From assembly GCA_020466095.1 (NCBI GenBank), contig CM035808.1, positions 86,096,779-86,160,778 of the forward strand: DNA of 64,000 nt, given 5' to 3'. Of the stretch, positions 11,244-20,745 are shown piece by piece. Numbering within the stretch: position 1 is the stretch's first letter; every line of letters starts with the position of its first letter. The DNA comes from Chlorops oryzae (taxonomy: Eukaryota > Arthropoda > Insecta > Diptera > Chloropidae). Made by a program: the position numbers and the translations under genes. The notes beneath the pieces are model-generated. The model did no database searches, had not been told where the DNA came from, and was given only the letters and a program-made list of their open reading frames with translations.

Positions 11244-11748
11244 TATACAAAAAGTAAAATTATTATCGCGGTCGCACTCGGACGCAGCTGAATTTTTAGT
11301 ATTGTTTTGTACTTACTTTCAGAATTAAAATATATAAAAAATACGATTAGCTTATCTTCACAAACTTTTTAAAACGCTTTCAAAAATATTTTATTTAAAT
11401 TTTTTCGCTTTATTTCCTTTGTTTACCTTTTGAGGCAATATCAATCATATGTTCTTAATTTAAACAATAACAACAATTTTTAAATAAATGTTAAGGCTTA
11501 AGTTATAATTTGACATAAAAAAAATAAAGACCAAAGCACAATAGACGCAGTAAGAATTTTATAAACATAACAATTAAAACTTATAAGTTCTACATTTTAC
11601 AGCTGTTTTACGAGCAGTGTCGACTTTGACAGTCTGTTGTGACAAAACCGCTACGAATATTTGGACAAAAATTTTGATTTCTCTATTTCAATATATTCCT
11701 AACATTTACCTATCCAAATTTTTTTCAAATTCACACATCGAATTTTTG
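11244..11748. other. Transib 5' non-coding region
   Basis: About 500 bp between the transposase start and the right terminus. A+T-rich, with no ORF of note. It presumably holds the promoter; AAAATATATAAAAAATAC at 11325-11342 is a TATA-like candidate, but its role is unproven. Confidence 0.5.
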
Positions 11749-11776
11749 TATTTTTGGCCGCTCACACGACACTGTG
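11749..11776 (-). promoter_or_regulatory. Transib right terminus resembling a 12-RSS
   Basis: Read on the - strand: heptamer CACAGTG (11776-11770), spacer of exactly 12 bp (11769-11758), nonamer-like CCAAAAATA (11757-11749). The nonamer is identical to the left end; the spacer is 11 bp (one helical turn) shorter. Confidence 0.8.
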
Positions 11777-11966
11777 CGGCGCCAAACATGCGGTATTTGC
11801 CAATTTTCAAGCATCAAGTATTCGTCCGATTATTCGTATTTGTTCCATTCTTTATGGAAAATAATCGGTGTTTTGCAAGCATTTGCTCATCCACACAAGT
11901 AGATGTTCGGAATAATACGAATATTTGGTGCTTGGAAATCGGCAAATACCGCATGTTTGGCGCCGG
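11777..11966. repeat. Palindromic MITE-like repeat that received the Transib
   Basis: Inverted arms begin GGCGCCAAACATGCGGTATT and end in the complement near 11966, with a second inner hairpin around TTATTCGT/ACGAATA. Right of it, CGGCTTAATAATAAAAT resembles the inverted left Transib flank TATTTTTTTTAAGACGGCG, so the palindrome originally extended across the insertion site. The parent family is not recognised. Confidence 0.65.
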
Positions 11967-12094
11967 CTTAATAATAAAATACCATACGTCTTTAAAAGCG
12001 GTTTCAGACACGCCGATTTTTGGCCGATTTTGCTCGCCGATTTTCTTATTTCTTGACAAAGCATGAGTGACATGATAATGATGATGAATGACAT

Positions 12095-12594
12095 GATAAT
12101 TAACTTTGCATTGTCACGAATCAGATGTTTTGGTATTCGAGTATAAATTTAGCAGGGATAAAAGCTATCAAGATAATTGTGCCGACCCTACAGAAATAAT
12201 TTCGTATATTGTTCTGTTTTTCACATGCAACATCATCGAAGATAAAAATAGAATCTGATTTTGCTTTTTCTGGAGCTAGAACTTCTTCATTATCTGAGAA
12301 GGTGTAAAATCCTATTCCTTTTATTAGTTTTATAAGTTGTGGAAGATATTGATATTTCGGTTGATGCAATGACTTTGAATACAAGTGTACATTTTTAAAT
12401 CTAAGACCATTGGGACTTTCAATAAGACTCCGCATTATGTTGGTTTTTCCCCAATTCGCTGGTCCGACAATTAGTGCACGTATTGTGTTTGGTAGCAATG
12501 AACTATGACGTATTTGTGACAATTTATCATTTGAAAGCGTTTTTAGGTCTAAATTTTTCACCGAAATATTCATTTGTTGTCTTATGAAACACAT
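12095..12594 (-). pseudogene. Polinton packaging ATPase (FtsK/HerA, A32-like), truncated
   Basis: This ATPase is thought to pump genomes into Polinton capsids. Visible: the N-terminal KLSQIRHSSLLPNTIRALIV region, Walker A VGPANWGKTN (residues ~43-52), and Walker B SIFIFDDVAC (~115). After YFC the homology shifts frame to GRHNYLDSFYP and carries a stop at 12155-12157. It then continues (IYTRIPKHLIRDNA) to about 12095, where unrelated sequence begins. Length is about 160 codons of the usual ~230. It is divergently arranged with the PLA2-like gene 82 bp away. Confidence 0.82.
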
Positions 12595-12676
12595 TTTACT
12601 CTTTTAACTAACAACAATGATATAAAAGCGATTCCTTTTATACTTTTTTGCTCAGAATGCTTTTGACCGTTGATTT

Positions 12677-13105
12677 GTGTGCTATACAAACAAACAAAAA
12701 TTTATAATGCTTGTTAGCAGCAAAAACCTATTTAGTCGTAAACGTAAAGCCGTTGGACAAGGATTAATAAATAACCTTATTAAGAAACTACCAATTGAAC
12801 TTCATTTACTAGGCTATCGGTTTTGTGGACCGGGAACTAAACTCGAAAAACGTTTAGCAAAAGGAGACAAGGGTATAAATCTTTTGGATACTGCATGTAG
12901 AGAACACGATATTGACTACTCTTAATTCAAGGACTTACCTTATCGCCGCAGTGCCGATAAGATTTTAGTTGAGAGAGCTTGGGAGAGAGTAAAAGCTCCA
13001 GATTCGAGTGTGGCAGAAAAGGCAAACGCTTGGTTTGTTACAAACGCAATGAAAGGCAAACTGAAGATAGGTGGTAGTCTTGAAAAAACAATAACCGAAA
13101 ACTAA
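12677..13105 (+). pseudogene. Polinton PLA2-like (parvovirus VP1u-like) protein with one stop
   Basis: The frame contains the calcium-loop motif YRFCGPGT and the His-Asp pair ACREHDIDYS of phospholipase A2-like domains. These occur in parvovirus VP1 N-termini and in arthropod Polintons and may help membrane passage. A TAA at 12923-12925 interrupts the frame directly after DIDYS; the frame continues with LPYRRSADKILVERAWERVK to a natural stop near 13103-13105. The true start is uncertain between 12677 and 12707. Confidence 0.78.
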
Positions 13106-13110
13106 ATACT

Positions 13111-13432
13111 GTGAAGAACAAAAAGAATATATTATGTACTGAAATTTTTACTACTGCAAGAAATGCTACAAAAGTTTTAAAAATTGCAAAACCAATTGAT
13201 ATAATCGATGCTATTCAAATTGCTGAGGAATCTTTATCATCTACTCGTAAGAGGACAAATCGTAAAGTTCTACCTCGCATAATTCCTGTTCCAAAAGTGG
13301 GTAGATTTTTACCATTAATACCAATTTTAGCGGGTATTGCAAAACTTGGAGGAATAGTATCGGGAGGCATGTCGATTGCAAATATAAAAAAAAAATATAA
13401 TATCTGCAAAGGATAAAAAGCCCAAGGCACCT
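13111..13432 (+). pseudogene. Polinton minor-capsid-like protein, 5' part (continues at 20411)
   Basis: The frame (13111-13416) shows a charged N-terminus, VLPRIIPVPKVGRFLPLIPI and a glycine/alanine membrane-like segment LAGIAKLGGIVSGGMSIA, as in Polinton penton/minor capsid proteins. A frameshift lies in the A-run near 13388-13398. The Gypsy element inserted at 13433 with duplication ACCT. Across it the frame continues at 20411 with GNGLYLKPYRNGYGFYLHPY, the family's C-terminal signature. Confidence 0.7.
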
Positions 13433-13971
13433 TGTAGTCCAAAAGAGTTCGTGGCATGGATTTGAGTGTTCGAATCAGATTGATTTCTTTATTGAATATT
13501 TCTTACTTTTATACTTACAAATTGCTTACACAGCTAACTTACAATATTGATAACATTTGCAATTTCAATTAAAACAAACAAAATCGATATCAGCTAAAAT
13601 TCGGAAATCGGGGAAAGCATAGCAACAGCGTCTCAAATTAAACAACACAAGCATAAGCACGGCTGAGCTACGCAACGCTCATCAACCAAACGTATGCAGT
13701 AGCATTCTTGCCAATTCGGCAATAACGCATTTGTCCAAACGACCGAAGCTTAAACGTGGATCAATTGTTTACCACGCGCAGTAATCGGATAAGCGGTCGA
13801 AAGCAATGTTTATGTAATCATTCGACCAAGAGTCGATGAATGCTTGTATGCCCTTGAACTTGAAAATATTGGGCCGTCAGCAAAGTGCTTATCGCTAATT
13901 TTTATAACTTTTGTTGCGTGCCTGCTTGTGCGCGATATGAAGTGTTTGTGCGTTCGTCTGCTCACGCTACA
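13433..13971 (-). repeat. Gypsy-1 3' LTR (539 bp)
   Basis: Starts TGTAGTCC and ends GCTACA on the + strand, matching 19868-20406 except for C/A and A/G changes (around 13472 and 13790). The polypurine tract lies immediately beyond 13971 on the coding strand side. Confidence 0.95.
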
Positions 13972-14104
13972 CCTTCCCTCTTTTGGAAGAATGATCTTAC
14001 ACGGGATAGATCATTCTTTTTGATGAATAAAAATTTTAGTGCTTTAGTGAGTGTGAATTGATTCAATCTTACAGTATCTTATTAATACTACACAATATGA
14101 ATAT

Positions 14105-14170
14105 ATGTAATTATATATATATTTTTTTTTTTTGTTTTGTTTTGTTTTGTTTTTTTTTTTTCTTTATGTG
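14105..14170. repeat. T-rich/TTTTG microsatellite
   Basis: TATATATATATTTT followed by TTTTGTTTTGTTTTG and a T run, within the 3' untranslated region of Gypsy-1. Confidence 0.8.
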
Positions 14171-14182
14171 TATGAAAATATA

Positions 14183-15230
14183 TTAATTTAAAAGTTTTAA
14201 ACTGTTTTTGTGAACAATTAATTTTTTGTTATCATTCTTAAGATGAAAGTTATTTCTACGATCGATCTTTTCCACTACATACGGGCCCTTGTAAGTACTA
14301 TCTAATTTATGCCTAGTTTCATCCTTAACTAACACTAAGTCTCCTATTTTAATTTCAATACTATTTTTATTTTTATCATATAAGTTTTTCTGTTCAATTT
14401 TGCTCTTAAGGAGCATTCTACTTGCTCGTTCCTGTGCCATTTGAAGCCTAAACTTTACTTCTTTTTCGTATGCTTCAATATTATAAACAGGTGAAACATT
14501 ATTTTGCTCAACAAAATCGTATTTTGGTGGTTTTTTACCAAAGATTAGTTCAAATGGGCAGTAGCCATGAACAGTTGAGGGGGTAGTGTTGTAACAATAT
14601 GAAAAATATTTCAACCACTCGTCCCAATCGGATTTATCCACCGAAATGTAAGATCTAAGGTACTCGTTGAAAGTTCTGTGAACGCGTTCCACCGATCCCA
14701 ATGTCTGATGATGGTAGGGTGTCGATGTTCGGTGGTCGATCTTCAAAAGCTTACACAGTTCCTCAAATACGTTATTTTTGTATTCAGTGCCCATGTCTGT
14801 CATTATCGTTTTAATGAGACCATAAACAAGTATCACACTGTCAACAAGAGCTTTTGCTACTACTTTAGCATGTTTGCTGCGAACTGGCACCGCGATCAAG
14901 TATTTCGTCAAATTACACACAATTGTAACTGCATATTCATTTCCCGCCTCGGATCTCGGCAACGGTCCAACAGTGTCGATTTGGACGATGTCGAAAGCCG
15001 AAACCGGCGTTTCAGTGATTGTCATCGGTTCTTTTATATGCGTTGTTGTTTTGTTTTTATTACACTGTATGCATTTCTTTACGTATTGTCGAATATCTTT
15101 TGTCATGTTTTTCCATATGTATTCTTGTTTTATTTTATTTGTCATGCGATTTACGCCCGGGTGGCCACCTTGAACGGGATCGTTATGGAATTTGTGAAGT
15201 ATTTTGGTTAATTCTTTCTTTATCAGTAAC
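14183..15230 (-). pseudogene. Gypsy-1 integrase, one frameshift from RT
   Basis: Zinc-binding HH-CC domain (LHKFHND..GGHPG..CIQC), catalytic core with Asp in VQIDTVGPLP, second Asp in IMTDMGTEYKN and Glu in GSVERVHRTFNEYLR, then a C-terminal DNA-binding part (KIGDLVLVKD..YKGPYVV). The frame 14183-15145 is open; it is separated from the RT frame by an indel near 15218. It is strongly similar to the integrase of Gypsy-2 at 56583-58010, so the two elements belong to one clade. Confidence 0.9.
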
Positions 15231-17800
15231 CTGAGTGACTTTTGGTGTTAATGCAATGATCAGTTGCTTTAAAATTTTGTTGCCCTTTTCTTTGAAATCA
15301 TCTAGATGAGTATATTCAAACATTGTATCGTTTAATGATATTTGCATTTTATCGATGCCTAAACTGTCGGCTTCTTCATTTAGCCTAGAAAATAATTGTC
15401 CTAAGTCAATTTTTCCGTTAACAATCAGGTCATCGCATTTAATTATGCTACAAATCCTTTTTCCTTTTTTTAGTATTATTTTTGGAGGAAGAAAGATGAG
15501 CTGGACATGTCGTTTTACTTCTGATTTATATAGCGCTTCATATATTTTAATTTTGGGCTGTTTTATTGATTTGTTGCTCTCAGTGTTATAGATTTCGTTT
15601 TTGTTCATAGATCTTGTTGTAATAAAAATGTTAGAGGTAGTTTCAGTTGTTAATTTTTTAAGATCGTCAATATCGATACGTGAAAGTGCATCTGCAATGG
15701 AATTTTCTTTTCCTGCTATGTACTCCACCACAAAATCGTACTCCTCTAAATCCAGTCTGATACGGGTTAGTTTGGAAGATGGGGTTTTCATTGAGAATAA
15801 GTAAGTTAATGGTCGGTGGTCGGTCTTGACAATAAATTGTTTTCCGTAGACGTAGGGTCTAAAATATTTTATTGCCCAATGAATGGCAGCAAGTTCTTTT
15901 TCTATAGTGGCTTTGTTGCATTCTCCTTTTGTGAAGGAGCGCGATGCGTATGCAACAGGTAATTGCTTGTCTTCATATTGTTGGCTTAACACTGCTCCGC
16001 AGGCAAAGCCGCTAGCGTCTGTAGTAATATAAAAAGGTTTGTTGAAGTCTGGATATTGTAGAATTTTGGGACTAATTAAAGAGTCTTTTAAATACTGGAA
16101 TGATTTTTGGCATTGTTCGGACCAAATGAAGGGTATGTTTTTTCTGCAAAGTCTAGTGAGTATTCTTGAATATGTGGCAAAATTAGGTATAAATCTTCGA
16201 TAGTAGTTGCAAAAAGCGACGAATCTTTTGACATCATCGGCCTTTGTTGGGATTGGGTAGTTTTTTACAACATTGAATTTACTCTCATCAGGCAAGATGC
16301 CTTTGTCTGTACATGTGTGGCCTAAATATGTGACTTGGGTTTTAAAGAAAAGACATTTTTCAGGATGTAATTTAAAGTTATATTTTCGACACGTGGAAAA
16401 CACGTCATTCAGATTTCTAAGCATGTGTTTTTCTGAGCATCCCAGCACCACTAAATCATCCATGTAAAGGAATGCCTGTGCAGGTGATAGTCCGGAAAAT
16501 GCAAGGGTCATCATTCGCTGGAATGAATTTGGAGCAACCTTGAGACCATATGGCAATCGTTTAAATCTGTATGATCCAGTGTCGGTTGAAAAGGATGTAA
16601 GATTTCTTGATGTTTCTTTCAATTCAATTTGGTGGAATCCAGAGGTTAAATCCAAACAGGAAAAATACTTTGCTTCACCCAACTGATCTAAAATGTCGTC
16701 TATTCGTGGTAAAGGGAATTTGTCGGCTGTGAGTTTTTTATTTATTTGCCTATAGTCTACCACTAGTCTATATCGTTTGGATTCGTTACCTGGAATTGAC
16801 TTTTTAGGTACTAATAAGATTGGACTATTGTATTCCGACATTGATGGTTCAATGATATCATCTTTTATTAGTTTATTTATTTGTCGGGTGATTTCTTCTT
16901 TGTGTGCGTGAGGGATACGGTAGTTTTTGATATACACTGGTTCTTCATCCTTCAAACGCAATTCCTGTTTGTAGAAGTTATTTGTTGAAACCTGTTCTGA
17001 CTCTAAAGCAAAAATGTCAATGTATTTTGTACATAATTCGTCTAGCTGTTTAGATGCAAATGGTGAAAAATTTTTTCGTAGCTTTTCTAAGATTTTGGCT
17101 CAATTTTGAACTTTTATTGTAGGTTGAACAATTTCATAGTCATCTAGATTTTCAGTCTTGATTTTTAAATTTTGAATTGTTGTATTTTCATCTGTTGTGT
17201 TGGCAATTCTTATAAATGCCTAGTTTTGGCTAGTAATTGTATTAGCAATAAAAACTCCTTCCTGAATTTGCTGATGTGGTATTAGTACGTTGGGGTAATT
17301 GTTTTCAATTTTTATTAAACGAATGACTTCAGATCTAGCCGGGACAGATATTGAATAAATGCTTGTTGAATTTTGAATAGGAATAGCTATGTCTTCATGA
17401 TAATCATGTGGTCTCAAAATAAGCCAGTCTTGTGTTTTTTGGTAATCAATTATGCAATTGTATTTTTTTAAGAAGTCCAGCCCCAAGATTCCTGTGCATG
17501 GTATGGGGAAATCGCTGTCAACAATATGAAATGTATGTTTAATTAATAAATCTTCGCAGAGAAGGTCTGTTTCAATAGTTCCAAGTGTGCTTACTGTTCC
17601 TTGCCCTACGCCGTTTATTGAAGTTATATTTGAAGTGTCTATTTGTACCTGATTTTTTGTATGATTTATTTTAAATATTGATATATCTGCTCCTGTGTCG
17701 ATTAAAAATGTATTAAGTGTGTCACTAATTAGTGTCCTAGTTGAAATGAAGCTATTAAGATGTAAATTAAAGGAGTAAAGATGTTTTGTTATTGTACTAT
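15183..17800 (-). pseudogene. Gypsy-1 pol: protease, reverse transcriptase, RNase H
   Basis: Protease: LIDTGAD near 17690 and ILGLDFLKKYN. RT: IIEPSMSEYNSPILLVPKK, YRLVVDYRQIN, CLDLTSGFHQIELKE, the catalytic FLYMDDLVVLG (~residue 166 of the 15183-16961 frame), and YNFKLHPEKC. RNase H: ITTDASGFACGAVL, ATIEKELAAIHWAI, VKTDHRPLTYLF, ending DALSRID. Two in-frame stops (TAG at 17220-17222; TGA near 17101) and one frameshift near 15218 prevent a full polyprotein. The RT-RH block itself (592 codons) is intact. The protease-RT linker is open between these stops. Confidence 0.92.
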
Positions 17801-19029
17801 TTAATTCTGTGGTGGAGCTGTTTGGTTTTCCGATTGCTGTTCACTGTTCAGGGTTCGTACATTTCTATTATTTTGTCCCTGAGTGTAAGTGTTCTGTCTG
17901 TTCTGGTGGTTTTGTCTGTTAAAGTTGTTGTTATTGTTATAGCCATAATTTCGTCCACGTCCGCGAAAGTTTCCGCGTCCACGAAAGTTTCCTCGTCCGC
18001 GGCCACCATGACCACGCCTGTTATAGTTATAGCCATAGTTTTGGTTATAACTTTGTCGTTGTTGGTTCCTATAAAACATTATATTGCTCGGTTGGTTAAC
18101 CGCGTCATTGCTGGCCTCCATGAATTTGGAAATAGCTGATTCCAAGGATTCAAACTGTCCAGTTTTCATGACCATTTTAACTTCCGCGTTTGAAGCGTTA
18201 CTCTTAAATGCATCAACTGCTACTTGAGTTGAGTATGTGGATGCAAGACTTGACGGTACACCGTCGGAAATGTATGAGTTTTCTAACTGTTTTGTGAGTT
18301 CAATAATTTCAGTGCTGAAATCGTTTGCTGTTTTCTTTTCTTGTTTAATGTTTTTTATTCGTGACTGCAGTGCTTTTGTTGATTCGCCTTTGCATTTTAA
18401 TTTCAACTTGTCTATGATTTCACTAATTGTGGATTCGTTTGATATGATCTTACGGGAATCACCTTTCAATTTACTTTTAACCAGAATGACTGCTGTACGT
18501 TCATGTTGACCCATAATATCTTTCACAATTTCTAAGGAGTCAATAAAAGATTGTAAGTTTTGAGGTCGACCATCGAAGTCACTGACCGTAAAAACTCCTG
18601 CTGAGACATTTTAAGTTCTGTATTGATTTTTTGAATTGGAATATTTGGATTGATGCCTATAGGATTGGCTTCACTTTCAGTTTCTATCTCTTCTGTGCCA
18701 CTGCTCATTTGATTTAGGTCTACCACTATTGCTTCTGTTAAAGAATGTGAAATAGTGTCACATATGTTATGCTTGACCAAAATTCTCAATAATTTATCTC
18801 TCAGATCCCAATACGTTTTCAAAGCTAATTCTCTATGCTCCTTGCGTAATTTATCACACTGAGCACTCAAAGACTCTCTAATTTTGTTTGTAATTTCTAT
18901 GAGCTCTGTAAGATGTTTTATTAGCGTTTCTCGTTTAAAGTTTCGGTTTCTACTCAATAATTTGTAAATTCTTTTAAAATTGTCTTTTTCGCTTTCAAGA
19001 TATGTACTATAAAGTGACCATCTTTCCAT
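17801..19029 (-). pseudogene. Gypsy-1 gag, split by one frameshift
   Basis: The N-terminal part (18532-19029) is helical and charged (LESEKDNFKRIYKLLSRNRN). After a 1-base indel in a T-run near 18588 the capsid-like part continues in the 17801-18526 frame (SIISEIIDKL-like region, MVMKTGQFESLESAISKFME). The C-terminus lacks CCHC zinc knuckles and instead has an arginine-glycine box (GRGNFRGRGNFRGRGRN), then asparagine-rich sequence. Such RG boxes replace knuckles as RNA binders in several fly Gypsy lineages. It lies directly upstream of protease. Confidence 0.85.
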
Positions 19030-19031
19030 AT

Positions 19032-19244
19032 CTAAACCTTGTCCAAGTCATTTGCCCTACTAACATATTTCTTTTTAAGGCTTCTATTGTGCATTAAGTA
19101 AATTTTAAGAGCAAGTTCTAAGGATGCGATTACAATTAGAATCACAAGAAAAATCTCTATTGATCCTAGACTAGGCTGTGACACCTCTACTTCGTTGACA
19201 ACGTTTGCCTTTGGATCGCTAATCTTTGATTGCTGTCCACCCAT
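19032..19244 (-). CDS. Small N-myristoylation/transmembrane ORF before gag (Gypsy-1)
   Basis: From ATG 19244 the product is about 70 residues. It starts MGGQQSKISD (Gly2 plus downstream Ser/Lys fits N-myristoylation), has one hydrophobic helix (SIEIFLVILIVIASLELALK, ~residues 28-47) and a basic tail (RSLKKKYVSRAND). It ends 2 bp before gag begins. The second Gypsy element carries a counterpart at 55389, so the ORF is conserved in the clade. A membrane anchor for assembly or budding is inference. An upstream in-frame methionine at 19322 looks less likely. Confidence 0.7.
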   Translation of the reverse strand: MGGQQSKISDPKANVVNEVEVSQPSLGSIEIFLVILIVIASLELALKIYLMHNRSLKKKYVSRANDLDKV

Positions 19245-19391
19245 AGTGGTGGAAAAATCGATGGAAAAAATTTTTTTGAAAAATTTTACATTTTGCAAAT
19301 TTTTATTATTTTTTTTTTTCAAACAATGGTTTATTCAGGTAGCCGCGAAATTCGCGTCTTGCTACGCTAAATAATTTAACTCGATTAAATA

Positions 19392-19775
19392 TTAAAGGTG
19401 CTGTGAAGCACTCTTGCGTTGTAGCGCCGCTTCAATTTCTGCTACTCTCTTCCAGTTGGTCTTCTTTATGTTTCCATTGGTTGTGGATTCTGCTTGGCGT
19501 ATTAGTTGTGCTCTTAGCCGTCGAAGCCTGTTTTTCTCTCCTCCTCTTCGTTTAGGTGTTTTAACTGCTGGAATTGTGGTTAGTCGCTCCTCATGCTTCT
19601 TTGCACGGTGTGCTTTGCTGATATTTGCCAGTTGCCGGGCTTGGTATTCCCGAATTGAAATTGGGCGAGGACCTGCTGTTACGTCAGCTTGCAGAGCCTC
19701 TTTAAGGCTTTTCTTATCCTTGATAATTGGCATCAAGGATATTCTTGAAAGTAATATCGAGATTATTAAAGGCAT
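19392..19775 (-). CDS. Leader ORF of Gypsy-1, 127-aa basic protein of unknown function
   Basis: The ORF lies between the PBS and the small membrane ORF. After a hydrophobic start (MPLIISILLSRISLMPIIK) it is rich in Arg/Lys (RRGGEKNRLRRLRAQLIRQ) with PRPISIREYQARQ in the middle. It is not gag, and I do not recognise the family. The reading frame is undamaged although gag and pol are broken. It could be a regulatory or RNA-binding accessory protein, or a chance ORF. Confidence 0.5.
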   Translation of the reverse strand: MPLIISILLSRISLMPIIKDKKSLKEALQADVTAGPRPISIREYQARQLANISKAHRAKKHEERLTTIPAVKTPKRRGGEKNRLRRLRAQLIRQAESTTNGNIKKTNWKRVAEIEAALQRKSASQHL

Positions 19776-19867
19776 TTATATGTCCTTTATTAAAACTTTA
19801 AACTATTTAACACACTTTTTTTCTCAAATTCCAGAGGTTTCACTCTTTAGACTGGCAAGGATCGCCA

Positions 19868-20406
19868 TGTAGTCCAAAAGAGTTCGTGGCATGGATTTGA
19901 GTGTTAGAATCAGATTGATTTCTTTATTGAATATTTCTTACTTTTATACTTACAAATTGCTTACACAGCTAACTTACAATATTGATAACATTTGCAATTT
20001 CAATTAAAACAAACAAAATCGATATCAGCTAAAATTCGGAAATCGGGGAAAGCATAGCAACAGCGTCTCAAATTAAACAACACAAGCATAAGCACGGCTG
20101 AGCTACGCAACGCTCATCAACCAAACGTATGCAGTAGCATTCTTGCCAATTCGGCAATAACGCATTTGTCCAAACGACCGAAGCTTAAACGTGGATCAAT
20201 TGTTTACCACGCGCAGTGATCGGATAAGCGGTCGAAAGCAATGTTTATGTAATCATTCGACCAAGAGTCGATGAATGCTTGTATGCCCTTGAACTTGAAA
20301 ATATTGGGCCGTCAGCAAAGTGCTTATCGCTAATTTTTATAACTTTTGTTGCGTGCCTGCTTGTGCGCGATATGAAGTGTTTGTGCGTTCGTCTGCTCAC
20401 GCTACA
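19868..20406 (-). repeat. Gypsy-1 5' LTR (539 bp)
   Basis: Direct copy of 13433-13971. The adjoining internal bases 19852-19867 form the primer-binding site on the - strand. Confidence 0.95.
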
Positions 20407-20410
20407 ACCT

Positions 20411-20604
20411 GTTGCCATTGGAAATGGGCTTTATTTAAAACCCTATAGAAATGGATATGGTTTCTATCTTCATCCTTATTCAAAAAACTCAACCGCAAAC
20501 TTGAAAACTTTTAGAGAAGTTTTTATGCGAAATACTTTAACAAGACGTCCTCATAAGATTGAATGTGGAATAATTAATCTGGATTCATCAGATGGAGATG
20601 GAGA
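20411..20604 (+). pseudogene. Polinton minor-capsid tail running into adenain-like protease start
   Basis: The frame continues the capsid protein (NGLYLKPYRNGYGFYLHPY) and then reads FREVFMRNTLTRRPHKIECGIINLD. The latter resembles the N-terminal part of Polinton cysteine proteases just before their catalytic THW. The normal intervening segment appears lost, so two genes look fused by deletion. The foldback element interrupts at about 20605, and the protease resumes at 26222. Confidence 0.65.
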
Positions 20605-20745
20605 CTTAGCGGAACAAAAATTTTAAAAATATGTTTTTGGTTTCCACTTATTGCTTTATCGATGCTGTGAATTAACCGTTAATTAATCGTGAAAGAAAAA
20701 AATTTACCGCTCATCTAGTTTTTTTTTATACGATGTTTCGCTAAT
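20605..20745 (-). repeat. Single inverted monomer at the left end of the foldback
   Basis: Reads TTAGCGGAACAAAAATTTT.. and ends ..GATGTTTCGCTAA, the complement of the array monomers at 22553-26222. Confidence 0.85.

Larger units (their letters stand above)
8427..11781 (-). mobile_element. Transib DNA transposon, complete, 5-bp TSD CGGCG
   Basis: The element is 8432-11776 (3,345 bp), flanked by CGGCG at 8427-8431 and 11777-11781. A 5-bp GC-rich duplication is typical of Transib. Both ends begin with the RAG heptamer CACAGTG followed by TCGTGT, and both carry a GGCCAAAAATA block further in. The block is 23 bp from the heptamer on the left and 12 bp on the right, counting to the nonamer CCAAAAATA. 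The single gene (9145-11243, - strand) is a RAG1-like transposase. Confidence 0.93.
13433..20406 (-). mobile_element. Ty3/Gypsy LTR retrotransposon (mdg1/412-like), nearly identical LTRs
   Basis: The element is 6,974 bp and reads on the - strand, flanked by the 4-bp duplication ACCT (13429-13432 and 20407-20410). The LTRs are 539 bp each and differ at two positions by eye. Next to the 5' LTR the internal - strand starts TGGCGATCCTTGCCAG (PBS), and before the 3' LTR lies the purine tract CCAAAAGAGGGAAGG. Order of genes: leader ORF, small myristoylated membrane ORF, gag, protease, RT-RNase H, integrase. Coding lesions are listed under the genes. Confidence 0.95.

Noticed and set aside
11617..12094. 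Frames on both strands across the palindrome (11617-12066 +, 11814-12094 -)
   Set aside because: They arise from the inverted repeat; the two strands read similarly because of the palindrome.
14678..15234. + strand frames with hydrophobic stretches opposite the Gypsy-1 integrase
   Set aside because: They lie antisense to a clearly homologous integrase/RT gene.
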